A stretch of DNA of 64,000 nucleotides from Lepeophtheirus salmonis (taxonomy: Eukaryota > Arthropoda > Copepoda > Siphonostomatoida > Caligidae): assembly GCF_016086655.4 (NCBI RefSeq), contig NC_052142.2, positions 1,430,422 through 1,494,421 of the forward strand, in the 5' to 3' direction. This document shows, piece by piece, positions 1 to 9,442 of the stretch. Both the position numbers and the translations under genes were made by a program. Position 1 is the stretch's first letter. The number at the start of each line of letters is the position of its first letter. The notes under the pieces are model-generated. The model was not told where the DNA came from, did not search any database, and saw only the letters and a list, made by a program, of their open reading frames with translations.

Positions 1-176
1 TAAAAGGACAGAAGCACCTGGATCGACACTGGAAGAAAACTCCCGCATTCTCCATTGGTGGACCATCATAAATCTGCGGATAATCACGAGCCATCAGCTT
101 GTCCAGGGGGAAAACCAGAACATTCAATATACGACACCATACGACAATCATAAGCTATCAGCTTGCCTAGGGAGGC
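1..176. other. Unassigned flank left of the LTR element
   Basis: No open frame or family is recognised. It contains an imperfect direct repeat: the stretch around 90-108 is repeated with a few changes at 154-172 (shared core atcagcttg). The LTR begins directly after it. It could be host DNA or part of a neighbouring element cut by the window edge. Confidence 0.4.
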
Positions 177-757
177 TGTAGTGTCCTTTTCTAGCAATCG
201 TGGAAAAGGCTACTACAAAGTTTACTTATATTTTTTAGTTTGGATTAATATAAGATCAATATTTGATAAGCATTCCTTCTCAGGATACAATTTAGTGGGA
301 GTCAAATGAGAACACCGCTGTGTTCAATGGGATAACTATTAGGCCTACCTTAAGTTGTTGTTTTGGAGTTTAGGGTTGATAATAAGAATCACGTAGTACG
401 TTTGCACACTGCCTTATTTATTACTTAGTTCTTCGGAGATAATCTGGCGATTAAGTCTCCTACATACATCATAACATATATTTATAGACGTTTGGGGTAT
501 AATGCTAGTTGTTCTAGAACTCTCCAATTCACCTCATCACCTGCTCCCAGCATGTGATGTTTGGCCTTGGTGATTCTCATCATACGCGTCTCATATCCAG
601 ACACACAACTCAGCAATAAACCTCTCAACACATCATTTATCACCATACATAATATTAAAATAACAATAACTCATAATAGCTTAAATCTGAGAAATATATA
701 TATACAATAATAACTATCATTCACACCATGATACATAATACATCCAGTTGGTGATAC
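177..757 (-). repeat. 3' LTR (left copy)
   Basis: The segment matches 8861-9442 almost base for base. It reads tgtagtgtcc at its left edge and ends ccagttggtgatac on the plus strand. The left copy continues with tactaca, which would give a short inverted repeat (TGTAGT...ACTACA in element sense), but the right copy lacks those bases. The exact internal edge is therefore uncertain by 1-4 bases. Confidence 0.9.
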
Positions 758-765
758 TACAGATG

Positions 766-775
766 CTCCCTCCTT
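766..775 (-). promoter_or_regulatory. Polypurine tract candidate
   Basis: On the minus strand this is AAGGAGGGAG, an unbroken purine run a few bases before the 3' LTR. This is where LTR elements prime plus-strand DNA synthesis. The assignment rests on position and composition. Confidence 0.6.
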
Positions 776-830
776 GAGGAAAAGACGACCTCGTCTTTCT
801 TTCCCGATATACGGCCCTTCAGGATTTAAC

Positions 831-2480
831 TCACTCCTGTACAGCTCTTCTAGCTCGTACCTTACAGAGCAACGTCACAAAGAATCCTGAAAATATAATG
901 ATTAATAAGGTTTCAATAACCACTATACCGTAAATCCAAAAACGATTCTCTTCAACCCTGGCAGTTCTTGCCATTATCCTCAACTTGTCTATAGATATTG
1001 CTTTCTGAGGTTCCGTCAATAATTCTAGCTTGTCCTTGAGGCTTGATTGTCCATTACCATAAACCCAGCTTTCATGGAGGTTTAAATCCGCAATAACATC
1101 TTCCACCTCATCCAGAATCATCATTTCCACGACCCTCACCTTGATCTTACTTGTCACTGGTCTTTCTCCAATCAAGTAATCACCAATCCTCACATTGCAA
1201 TCATTCCGCAATGTGATCATCCATTGTCCGGACCCAAGTGCTTCTCGACGTTTTGTTGTCCTACCAGAACCACTTGTACATGACGCTTTGATCATTTGTG
1301 TCTTCTGCACATCCACGAATATTTTTCCATCGTTGATTTGCGACACAAACACGTCATCCGATTTATGTAACATTATGTCACATAATCCCTTAGCCAATTT
1401 AAAGTTACCATGAATCAATGCAGGCAAACAACCATTTTGTCCAATTCTGAACAACCTTAAATGTGGACACAGACGAATATCTTCAATATGAATACAATCC
1501 ACTAATTCATCTGTTTCAATTTCCTTATAAATACCCTTTATGTCATCAATCACTAAATATTTTCCTATTGGTGATCGATATGACATCCGAACTCCTTCTT
1601 CTATTGTCATCGGGAGTTCCCTATACTTATATAACTCGTATAGATTATCTTTGTAATATAAGGGTAATCGAACCGCCACATCTAATCCGTTTGCCGTTCT
1701 TTCCAGTTGCACAGGCAGAGAGTAAAAATTCCCAATACTCTCACTTTCAACTGGACTGATTGATCCATCATGATTCCTTTCTTTTACCATATCCAAGATC
1801 TTCCCCACATCATTGATTGATAACAAGTCTGGTGTTAATCTCCCGGTCATACCAGCCTGTATTCCCCTGATCCATTTGTTGATCTGTTCTGAGATTGTTG
1901 TCAACACCATTATCATTGTTTCAACCCTTTCTACTTCTTGTAGCTGATTGTGAAGCATCATTGTGACATTCTTAAGGATATCATACTTTGTGGCTAAGTT
2001 TCTTATTGCTCCACGGATTGCCCTTAGTTCTTCTTCTTGCTGTGCCAAGGTATCCAATATCTCTGATTCATACCTTGAGTGATCATCACTTGAGAAGAAC
2101 TTTGTGAACAACCCCTTAAGCATCCAGCCTCCCAATACTCCGAGGCCCACTATCACTTGCCTTTTCGTTTTTCCGTCATTCTTATACCCACATAACATCA
2201 TTACTTCATTCATGTGTGTGCGGATATATTCTATTCTTTGTTGTAGAGCATTCGTCAATGACTTGGGAATACGCACAATGTTCATATACTTAATTGTAGC
2301 ATGCATACTCCCCAGGACGTTTTCAATTCTTCTGTTGATTTTAACCATTGGTAATTCCGTCCTGACCTCTATCAATTGTACTGAAGTTCCCACTCTACCC
2401 ATTTCCTCGAATAGAATTGACGAGTTCTTCCTTTCCATTAATTTCACTTTCTGAATTAACTTGAAGAACTTCAAACACAA
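831..2480 (-). CDS. Env-like membrane fusion protein of the Gypsy element
   Basis: A 549-codon open frame lies between integrase and the 3' LTR, the position of env in errantiviruses. Residues 101-107 end in a basic GKTKR site, followed directly by a glycine-rich hydrophobic stretch (about 108-125). This is the arrangement of a furin-type cleavage site plus fusion peptide in baculovirus F-like and errantivirus Env proteins. Residues about 125-200 are rich in Q/E/L and may form a coiled coil. A strongly hydrophobic segment at about 515-540 is a C-terminal membrane anchor with a short basic tail. The annotated start lacks a signal peptide. A separate ATG at 2514 opens another frame with a leucine-rich, signal-like start, so a one-base shift probably separates the original N terminus from this frame. 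Homology to F-like Env is inferred from layout, not from a search. Confidence 0.7.
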   Translation of the reverse strand: MCLKFFKLIQKVKLMERKNSSILFEEMGRVGTSVQLIEVRTELPMVKINRRIENVLGSMHATIKYMNIVRIPKSLTNALQQRIEYIRTHMNEVMMLCGYKNDGKTKRQVIVGLGVLGGWMLKGLFTKFFSSDDHSRYESEILDTLAQQEEELRAIRGAIRNLATKYDILKNVTMMLHNQLQEVERVETMIMVLTTISEQINKWIRGIQAGMTGRLTPDLLSINDVGKILDMVKERNHDGSISPVESESIGNFYSLPVQLERTANGLDVAVRLPLYYKDNLYELYKYRELPMTIEEGVRMSYRSPIGKYLVIDDIKGIYKEIETDELVDCIHIEDIRLCPHLRLFRIGQNGCLPALIHGNFKLAKGLCDIMLHKSDDVFVSQINDGKIFVDVQKTQMIKASCTSGSGRTTKRREALGSGQWMITLRNDCNVRIGDYLIGERPVTSKIKVRVVEMMILDEVEDVIADLNLHESWVYGNGQSSLKDKLELLTEPQKAISIDKLRIMARTARVEENRFWIYGIVVIETLLIIIFSGFFVTLLCKVRARRAVQE

Positions 2481-2585
2481 AAGTAAGTGATAATAATAAA
2501 ATAAGTAACTTCATATTTAATTATATTTAATTCTTTTCTTTTTTAAAGTTCAAATCACAATTAAATATTTATTACTTATTCCTTT

Positions 2586-4599
2586 TTAAGGAAAACTATT
2601 TTCCTCGCCCTCTTTCTCCTGTGGAACATCTGTAGAAGATATATTACTTGTATCTTCTAGTTCTCTTTCAGTCTGTTCCCCTTCGCTTCGCTTCGCTTCG
2701 CTTGACTCTATACGCGATTCCTTTTTACCTTGTGCGTGGGGGCTGACTGGTTTCCTTTTATATGACTTAGGGCGTGTTTTCCCATCTAGCAACGCAGCTA
2801 GTTCATCAAAGGCGGCACTTAATAATTTCTTTGACTTCTGTTTATATTCAGGCGTTGCTTTTCGTTTTTTATTCTTCTTCTCAACAGATCCTTGCATCTT
2901 ATTGGGCGATTCTTCCATATTCCTTACTTCTTTTCTTATTTCTTCCGCTCCTGCTTCACTCATATATACTTCCTCGAGTTCATCCATATTACCATTTTCA
3001 TTTTTATCCTCTTGTTTTCCATTCTCCTCCTCATCATCCCTTTTTTTTGGAAGATCTTCTATATCTTTATTACTTACGGATGTAGAAATCTTAGGAATTG
3101 TTTGAATTTCAGGAGAATCAGGATATGAAAATTGAATTACTCGATCTAAATGATTACTTTCGTTCTCTTCCGTTAGTCTAGAGTCTGAAGGTCTATTTCT
3201 TTCTGTTCTATAGAGAGGTGTATTAAAGGGAATCAATTCTTTAGAAATATCTTTTCCCGATATTACCCGTAGTCTGTCCTTAGCTACTTTTTTAGGACCC
3301 TTGTTTGTTCTAATCTCAACCATTCTGTCGTTTATTACCTTTAGAACCTTAAATGGTCCGTTTTGATAAGTAGCCAATTTACGATTCTTGTCAGTTTGTG
3401 GTGCCCACAAAAACACCTCATCGTCAACATTAATTACCTGTTGGACTACTTTTTTATTATAAGCCTCTCTATTCTTTAAATGACTTTCAAATTGTTGGAC
3501 TCTAACTTTTTCTAACGCATCAGTAACTGTATTTACCAGTTCATTAACTGATGTAGGAGCATTTTGCATATTTGAATCTAATTGAACTGCAGGAACCACT
3601 GGATGTGCTCCAGTTACTAAGAAAAATGGAGAATATCCTAACCTCGGTACAATTAGGAACCTTATTTGAGCCAAGGCTCCCCTAGGCATTTATGCCATTT
3701 ATTATCAGGGATATTTTCTTGGACCATTAATGTTCTAATAGCTTGTCCAATATCCCTATTTAATCTTTCAACCGGGTTAGTATGAGGTTGATAAGCTTGA
3801 GTTTCTGCTTTAATGACTCCTAACTCATCGCACACCTGTCGCATTAATTTAGAAATAAATTGTGAACCCCTGTCTGTTACTAATTTCATACCCGTTCCAT
3901 ACCTTGGGAAGAATTCAGTTAATAATATCTTACAAATATTTTCAACTGTAGGTTCCTTCAAGGGAACGCTTCTGGAAATTTAGTACATGCATCAGTGATT
4001 GTCATTAAATACTTAGGATCACTGGCATAACCGTTGTACATCGGACCCATCAAATCCATGTAAAATACAAGGAATCTTTCATTGATGGCTGTAGAAGTTT
4101 GTCCCATTTTTTCCAATGGTCTTTGTCTCCTTTCCTTTGCACAAACACAGACTTCGCAACCTTTTATTTCATCCTCAATATTTCTATCCATATTTGTCCA
4201 ATAGAAATATTGTTTAGCTAATAATTTTGACTTTGTCATTCCAGGATGCGCTGATAAAGGATGTACATGTACAGTCGCAATAACTGTACGTATATCTTTT
4301 TCCGGTACACAAATTCTCATATTTCCATTTTCCTTATCCTTCATATACAATTTACCATCAATTAAATGTAATTGATTATATATTCTAAGATAAGCTTTAA
4401 TTTCCCGCGACAATAATTTATTACCTTGTGCTTTAATTTCCTCAACCGTTTTGTTTTTCATTAACAAACCCTTAATATATTTCATGCAAGTATCATCACT
4501 TTGTGACTTATAAAAATCTAGTTTTATAAATTTATCTGTTGAGATATCATCAATTTCGTTTTCATTGATTTCTTTTTCCTTATCTTGTACCTCAATCAT
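2586..4599 (-). pseudogene. Integrase with long C-terminal extension (frameshifted)
   Basis: Three overlapping minus-strand frames make up the integrase: 3958-4599, 3662-3961 and 2586-3689. The first has an HHCC zinc-binding region (H-x4-H, then CEVC) followed by the first catalytic Asp in FYMDLMG. The second has the DRGSQF Asp and the catalytic Glu in NPVERLNR. The third has a GPF chromatin/DNA-binding module (YQNGPFKVL), then about 200 residues of alternating acidic and lysine-rich sequence with no family I recognise. A run of four CTTCG pentamers at 2681-2700 lies near its 3' end. The role is insertion of element cDNA into the host chromosome. At least two frame changes mean this copy cannot make the intact enzyme as assembled. 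Confidence 0.85.
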
Positions 4600-4636
4600 C
4601 TCTTGCTCTATTACCTTGATCCTTTCTTGTTCTTGA

Positions 4637-5300
4637 TCAAGTTCTTTTTTTCCTGCGTCGAGTTGTTACCGCAGCAACATTTGCAATGGGTTTGCCTATA
4701 GCTTTCATTAGTTTGAAATCATATTCATTGGGCTTTTTACTTTCTTCCGTTACACCTTCTTCATGGTCGGGTCTTCTACTCAAAGAATCAGCATTCTGAT
4801 TTCTTTTTCCAGGCTTATACTTAATTTCGAATTCATATTCCATAAGCCTCTCCTTCCATCTGTGTAACATTCCAGTAAGTGCAACTGATTTCATGAACCA
4901 TTGTAAAGGTTGATGATCAGTCCTGATTTCAAACTTTCTTCCCATTATAAAATACTTAAAATGTTCTACAAACTCGACTACAGCTAGCAATTCCTTCTGC
5001 GTTGCAGAATAATTTCTTTGTGATTGATTAAGGGACTTGCTACCGTACGCAATCGGATGTTCTTTACCATCATCCCCTATTTGCGTTAACACGGCGCCAA
5101 TGGCAAAATTTGAAGCATCTGTTTCAACAATAAATTCTTTTGAAAAGTCTGGGGTATTTAATAATGGTTTTACCTGCAACCTTTTCTTTAATTCATTAAA
5201 TGCTTCATCTTGGCTCTTAGCCCACTGCCATTCTACATCTTTGCGGAGAAGTTTTTGCAATTGGTTCAGCTATTTTAGCATATGATGCTATAAATTTACG
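4637..5300 (-). pseudogene. RNase H domain of the Gypsy pol (frameshifted ends)
   Basis: The 207-codon frame at 4637-5260 carries the Gypsy RNase H signature: TDASNFAIGAVL (catalytic Asp), the conserved QKELLAVV Glu, RTDHQPLQW (Asp), and the terminal NADSLSR motif. It degrades the RNA strand during reverse transcription. The RT connection domain precedes it in another frame at 5217-5429. The junction lies beside an A-rich stretch, and the downstream end runs into a seven-A run before the integrase frame. Confidence 0.87.
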
Positions 5301-6192
5301 ATAATAAGAGGTCTTGCCCAAGAAGGTTTGGAGATCCCTCTTGTTAGCAGGAATAGGCCAATGCTGAACAGCTTCTACTAGTCTATCAGCCGGAGCAACA
5401 TGTCCTCCCCTATCTCGTGCCCTAACCAATTCGTCATAGGCGTAAACAAATCTGTTTTCGTAGCCTTTACCCTGAGATTAGCCTTCTCAGTCCTGAGCAT
5501 AAATTCAGCAAATCTACATAGTGTTTGCATGAACGTACATCCTAAGATGAGATTGTCATCAAAGAATCCGAGGAGTCCTCGCCGGTCTAGTTGTGGACCA
5601 TAAACTTGACGCATTAATCGTGCATATGTCCCGCACGCATTCTTGGGTCCAAAAGGCATCCGAAGGAATTTATAAGTCCCAAATGGGGAAACAATTGTTA
5701 ACTTGTTCTGATCCTCTTCTTTCACAGGTACTGCAAAGTATGCCCCAGCCATATCCACTGAAACGAAGTACTTTGCCTTTCCAATTTGTGGATCTGTTAA
5801 CAATTCCATGGAATGAGCTATAGGATATGCATCCGATTTAGTTATACTATTCAAATCCCTATAATCCGTAGCAAATCTCCATGTTCCATCTTTCTTTTTA
5901 CTGGAACTAACGCTGATCCCCATTCACTTATGGTCGGTTCAATTATTCCTTCCTCAATCCATTGTTGAAGTTGTCCTTTAAAACTTTCTTTCACAGCTGG
6001 ATTCATAGGTCTAACCTTTGCCTTCACCGGTTCATTTTCACTAGTATTCACCGCAAACTCTAATATTTCCGTGCGGCCTACATTGGAGGAGTCTTTTGAT
6101 AATATACCATAAAATCTATATAATAACTCTTCTACTAGTGCCCGTTCATTACCGCTCAGATAATCATTCTTTCGAACTCTCCCCCCAAACAT
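5217..6192 (-). pseudogene. Reverse transcriptase of the Gypsy pol (frameshifted)
   Basis: Frames 5851-6192, 5378-5923 and 5217-5429 follow one another. They contain the RT start (SEWGSALVPVK), the fingers motif RFATDYRDLN, VSVDMAGAYF with the first catalytic Asp, PFGPKNACGTYARLM, and an active site reading FFDD. The last reads GKTSYYRKFI, the conserved connection motif after RT. Ty3/Gypsy enzymes normally have YxDD at the active site, so the F at its first position is unusual. The reading frame shifts between each pair of frames, one shift being next to a T-rich run in the plus strand near 5900. Confidence 0.87.
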
Positions 6193-6230
6193 AATATTAA
6201 TTTCATTTTTAATTTTCTCCGCCTCACTAG

Positions 6231-7067
6231 CTACTCTTTTAATAGGTTTTCAATATATTGAAACAATTTATCTAGTACTAGTGAATAATTAATATTAGGG
6301 TCTAATTTTTCAAGTTCTTCAGATGGAGGGCAGATTTTCTCCATCTCCATTGAAGCTAACAAATTTTCATGAGTTGGCGTGTAACGCTTCAATCTTCGGA
6401 TAGTTCCTATTTTTCTTCCTGGAGCTATCCGCCGGGGTTCTTCTTCAACAGTCGAAATGACTAATTTTACTCGACTATCGCCCCGCCTCGTCATCCTCAC
6501 TTCTGTTAATTGTGACTCAAGATTTATTTTCCAATCTTCTTCAGTTGCTGTAAACCATACAATATTTGATGTGCCGTCATCAGTTACCTTGTACCCTTTG
6601 GCTATAGCCTCAATTATTACCGTCTTCTCTACGGGAATTACCGTCTTCTCAGTAATAATTACCTCAGCAACTTCTTCACAGTCAATTAACATTAAAGTGG
6701 AGACAAGTTCCATTGCCTCGTCAGAACCCAGATATTCTGTTAACCGAATTTCTGTCCCGCCAGTCCCAACCCTAGCAATGATATCCTCACCTAATTCTAA
6801 TGATATGGACAGCTGTCTCATAGTTTTCAGTGATAGTATAAATGGCACCCCTAGCCCACGAACTACTAGGGGGTTTATCTTCCATGGTTCTTCTAAATTT
6901 TCCACCATGATTTCAACCGGTTCAGTAGGAATACCAATAATATCTAACCTATTATCCCCTACTGAACCCACTACAATGTCCGCCTTTTTCAGGTCCTTGC
7001 AAGTATTTGACCTCCTCCATAATGCCTCGTCAATAAGATCGAGTGCCCGGTTTCCAGTGTCTAATAC
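6231..7067 (-). pseudogene. Aspartic protease region of the Gypsy element
   Basis: The frame begins immediately after the gag stop codon and reads VLDTGN within its first residues (DTG at 7061-7053), the catalytic motif of retroviral aspartic proteases. A hydrophobic ILGIP-like region typical of the protease core follows (NRLDIIGIP, then VVRGLGVPFIL). About 200 residues of linker lead to a stop at 6231, where RT continues in the -1 frame. The protease shares its frame with gag and is separated from it by a single UAG. The open frame from the first ATG starts at 6971, but the true N terminus is upstream at the gag junction. Confidence 0.78.
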
Positions 7068-7959
7068 CTAAGGGGGTTCTTCCTCCCTTTTATACTTCTT
7101 TACTATGAAGCAATCCTTCATTTTGTGACGACCCTGAGGGTGGATCAAGCAATGATCTCCTTGCGTGGGAAGACTTATTGCATCTACCTCCATGGGTTCA
7201 ACCATGGCGTAATGGGGCTTTGGGGCATTTACATTGGGTGCTTTACTTGGCACAGCTCGTCCCCATTCCCTCTTATATACCTTTTGGTCGACATAATCGA
7301 CCTGATCCGCCCTCTCATAGTGCTCTACATGTCGAAGCACTTCTTCTGCCGTCATCTCAGGATGGTCATAATTTATTTTCCTTGTAGCTTTTGCAATTAC
7401 CCTATTTAACAGGCCCTGCAAAAACTGCTTCTTAAAAGCACTATGGTCCGTGTCTTTCGTAGGACCATAGGCCGTAAGCCAGAGGTTTTTTAATATGAAA
7501 AAGTACTTTTTAGTACCTTCCCCGTCCTCTGCAATCTCATTTGGAAGGCCGCCATCGCCTCTTCTTTCCCCCCAACACTATTAATGGCGGTGTCTAACCG
7601 CTCCATTAAATGTGTTACGCCCTTGACTTTCTCCAGGGGGACCCCTAAACTCTCGTCAAAGGTAAAATATGTGTCCATGACTATGTGCCGGACAGTCTGT
7701 TCCACGGGACCACACATGGCCTCCGCCACCCATTTACACATGAGAATCTCACCCACCCCTGTATCCTTCAGCTTGGACAAAGCACCGATTTTCCAGTAAT
7801 GGAAGTCAGTACTACCATCATACGCCTTCAGGGGTTCTTTTGGTTCCCCTGAAATTGCTTTGATGCTTTATTGACCTGTTGGACAATATACAATTCTAGC
7901 TGTTCCCTGGTTAAGGTCTGTGCCTCGATGGAATTGAGATTGTCGCCTGATGTCTGCAT
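7068..7959 (-). pseudogene. Gag polyprotein of the Gypsy element (frameshifted)
   Basis: An ATG at 7959-7957 opens Gag (MQTSGDNLNS...). The frame breaks near 7833, continues at 7490-7780 (capsid-like helical region) and shifts again to 7068-7421. The last part ends in a C-x2-H-x4-H-x4-C zinc knuckle (CLIHPQGRHKMKDC) followed by a basic and acidic tail. Gag would form the particle and bind element RNA. The terminal stop is TAG at 7070-7068, in frame with the protease. Confidence 0.8.
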
Positions 7960-8860
7960 TTTCTGTCCTTTAAATTGTTAAAACAAATAGGTCAGTAATT
8001 TTATAAAACTTAAATTGGCAAAACAGCGATTTACTATTTATCCTGACCTCAAAGCGTAATCAAAACTTATTTCAGAATCAAAACGTAATCAAAACTTATT
8101 TCAGAATCAAAACGCGAATCAAATGGGCGTATCACTATTCGTCTCACCCCAGCTTAGTCTAAAGAAATATATATAGATACATGAGTTTACTAATTATCTC
8201 TACCCCTTGTGTTCTTCTAATAATATAACCTTCAATTTAATTATTCATCTCCAAATATATATCTGCTATAGATGCCCCACACGGAGTGAACATGTATGTC
8301 AGATTATATTCTTCGATCCCACATACATAAATATATACATGTAAAATTGAATACATAAACACAAAATAATTATACAAAAGAGATAACATATATAAATTTG
8401 TCTATATACTCCCACTCATCCCATTCCCCTTAAGTCACATGATAATTCAATAATTTTTAACCGACATTAAATTCTATCATTCACTTAAATTTATTTTTTG
8501 GGTTACTAATTACATATTTCTTTAAGAAATCTACAGTCAGATCTAATAACTACCCTCCGTAAATTTACTGCACTAAACTGTAGGGTGGACAGTGATTTTG
8601 CGCATTGATTCTACTTTAAAGGAATACTGAGAAACTTTTCCTGCCCTGTCCTCTACCGCATTAAGATTACGTCACTACCGTTCTCCTCGGGAGGCTTTTC
8701 AAATATTAGGTCCTATACCGTACTTACATCTTGAGAGATGTTTACAAAATCTACTTTTACATTACTTTACATTTGCGATTTTCGGCCGATAACAAAAATA
8801 AACTAAAGCAAGAGCAAAAGTTGCTCAAGACTGACAGCATCCTACTCGACTGCGCCAATT
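7960..8860 (-). other. 5' leader of the Gypsy element
   Basis: This is untranslated sequence between the 5' LTR and gag. No open frame is credible. It contains a short direct duplication near 8060-8110 (aatcaaaacttatttcag twice). A diverged relative of part of this leader recurs at about 19800-20150. Confidence 0.7.
8842..8857 (-). promoter_or_regulatory. Primer binding site, tRNA-Ser-like
   Basis: On the minus strand the site reads TGGCGCAGTCGAGTAG, three bases after the 5' LTR. The complement ends CGACTGCGCCA, which matches the acceptor end of animal tRNA-Ser plus CCA. Errantiviruses of the 17.6/297 group are known to use tRNA-Ser. The tRNA identity is recalled from general knowledge, not checked by alignment. 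Confidence 0.75.
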
Positions 8861-9442
8861 TGTAGTGTCCTTTTCTAGCAATCGTGGAAAAGGCTACTAC
8901 AAAGTTTACTTATATTTTTTTAGTTTGGATTAATATAAGATCAATATTTGATAAGCATTCCTTCTCAGGATACAATTTAGTGGGAGTCAAATGAGAACAC
9001 CGCTGTGTTCAATGGGATAACTATTAGGCCTACCTTAAGTTGTTGTTTTGGAGTTTAGGGTTGATAATAAGAATCACGTAGTACGTTTGCACACTGCCTT
9101 ATTTATTACTTAGTTCTTCGGAGATAATCTGGCGATTAAGTCTCCTACATACATCATAACATATATTTATAGACGTTTGGGGTATAATGCTAGTTGTTCT
9201 AGAACTCTCCAATTCCCCTCATCACCTGCTCCCAGCATGTGATGTTTGGCCTTGGTGATTCTCATCATACGCGTCTCATATTCAGACACACAACTCAGCA
9301 ATAAACCTCTCAACATATCATATATCACCATACATAATATTAAAATAACAATAACTCATAATAGCTTAAATCTGAGAAATATATATATACAATAATAACT
9401 ATCATTCACACCAAGATACATAATATATCCAGTTGGTGATAC
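8861..9442 (-). repeat. 5' LTR (right copy)
   Basis: It matches 177-757. By eye the differences are one extra T in a T run, and substitutions in the middle and right part (for example aattcacc against aattcccc, and catatcc against catattc). The sequence leaves the left copy after ggtgatac. It carries the promoter end of the element, and the tataatg-like stretches are not specific enough to name a TATA box. Confidence 0.9.

Larger units (their letters stand above)
177..9442 (-). mobile_element. Errantivirus-like Ty3/Gypsy LTR retrotransposon with env-like ORF
   Basis: Two direct copies of a ~581-bp LTR bound about 8.1 kb of internal sequence. Read on the minus strand the order is LTR, tRNA-Ser-like primer site, gag, protease, RT, RNase H, integrase, env-like ORF, purine run, LTR. 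This order with a third membrane-protein ORF is that of errantiviruses (insect Gypsy-type endogenous retroviruses). The LTRs differ by about 6 substitutions and one indel by eye, so insertion looks recent. Pol is nevertheless split over several frames. I see no convincing target duplication at the outer ends: gaggc precedes the left LTR and aataa follows the shared part of the right one. Confidence 0.9.

Noticed and set aside
1195..2454. Plus-strand open frames opposite the env-like ORF
   Set aside because: They are antisense shadows of the minus-strand frame with no family signature.
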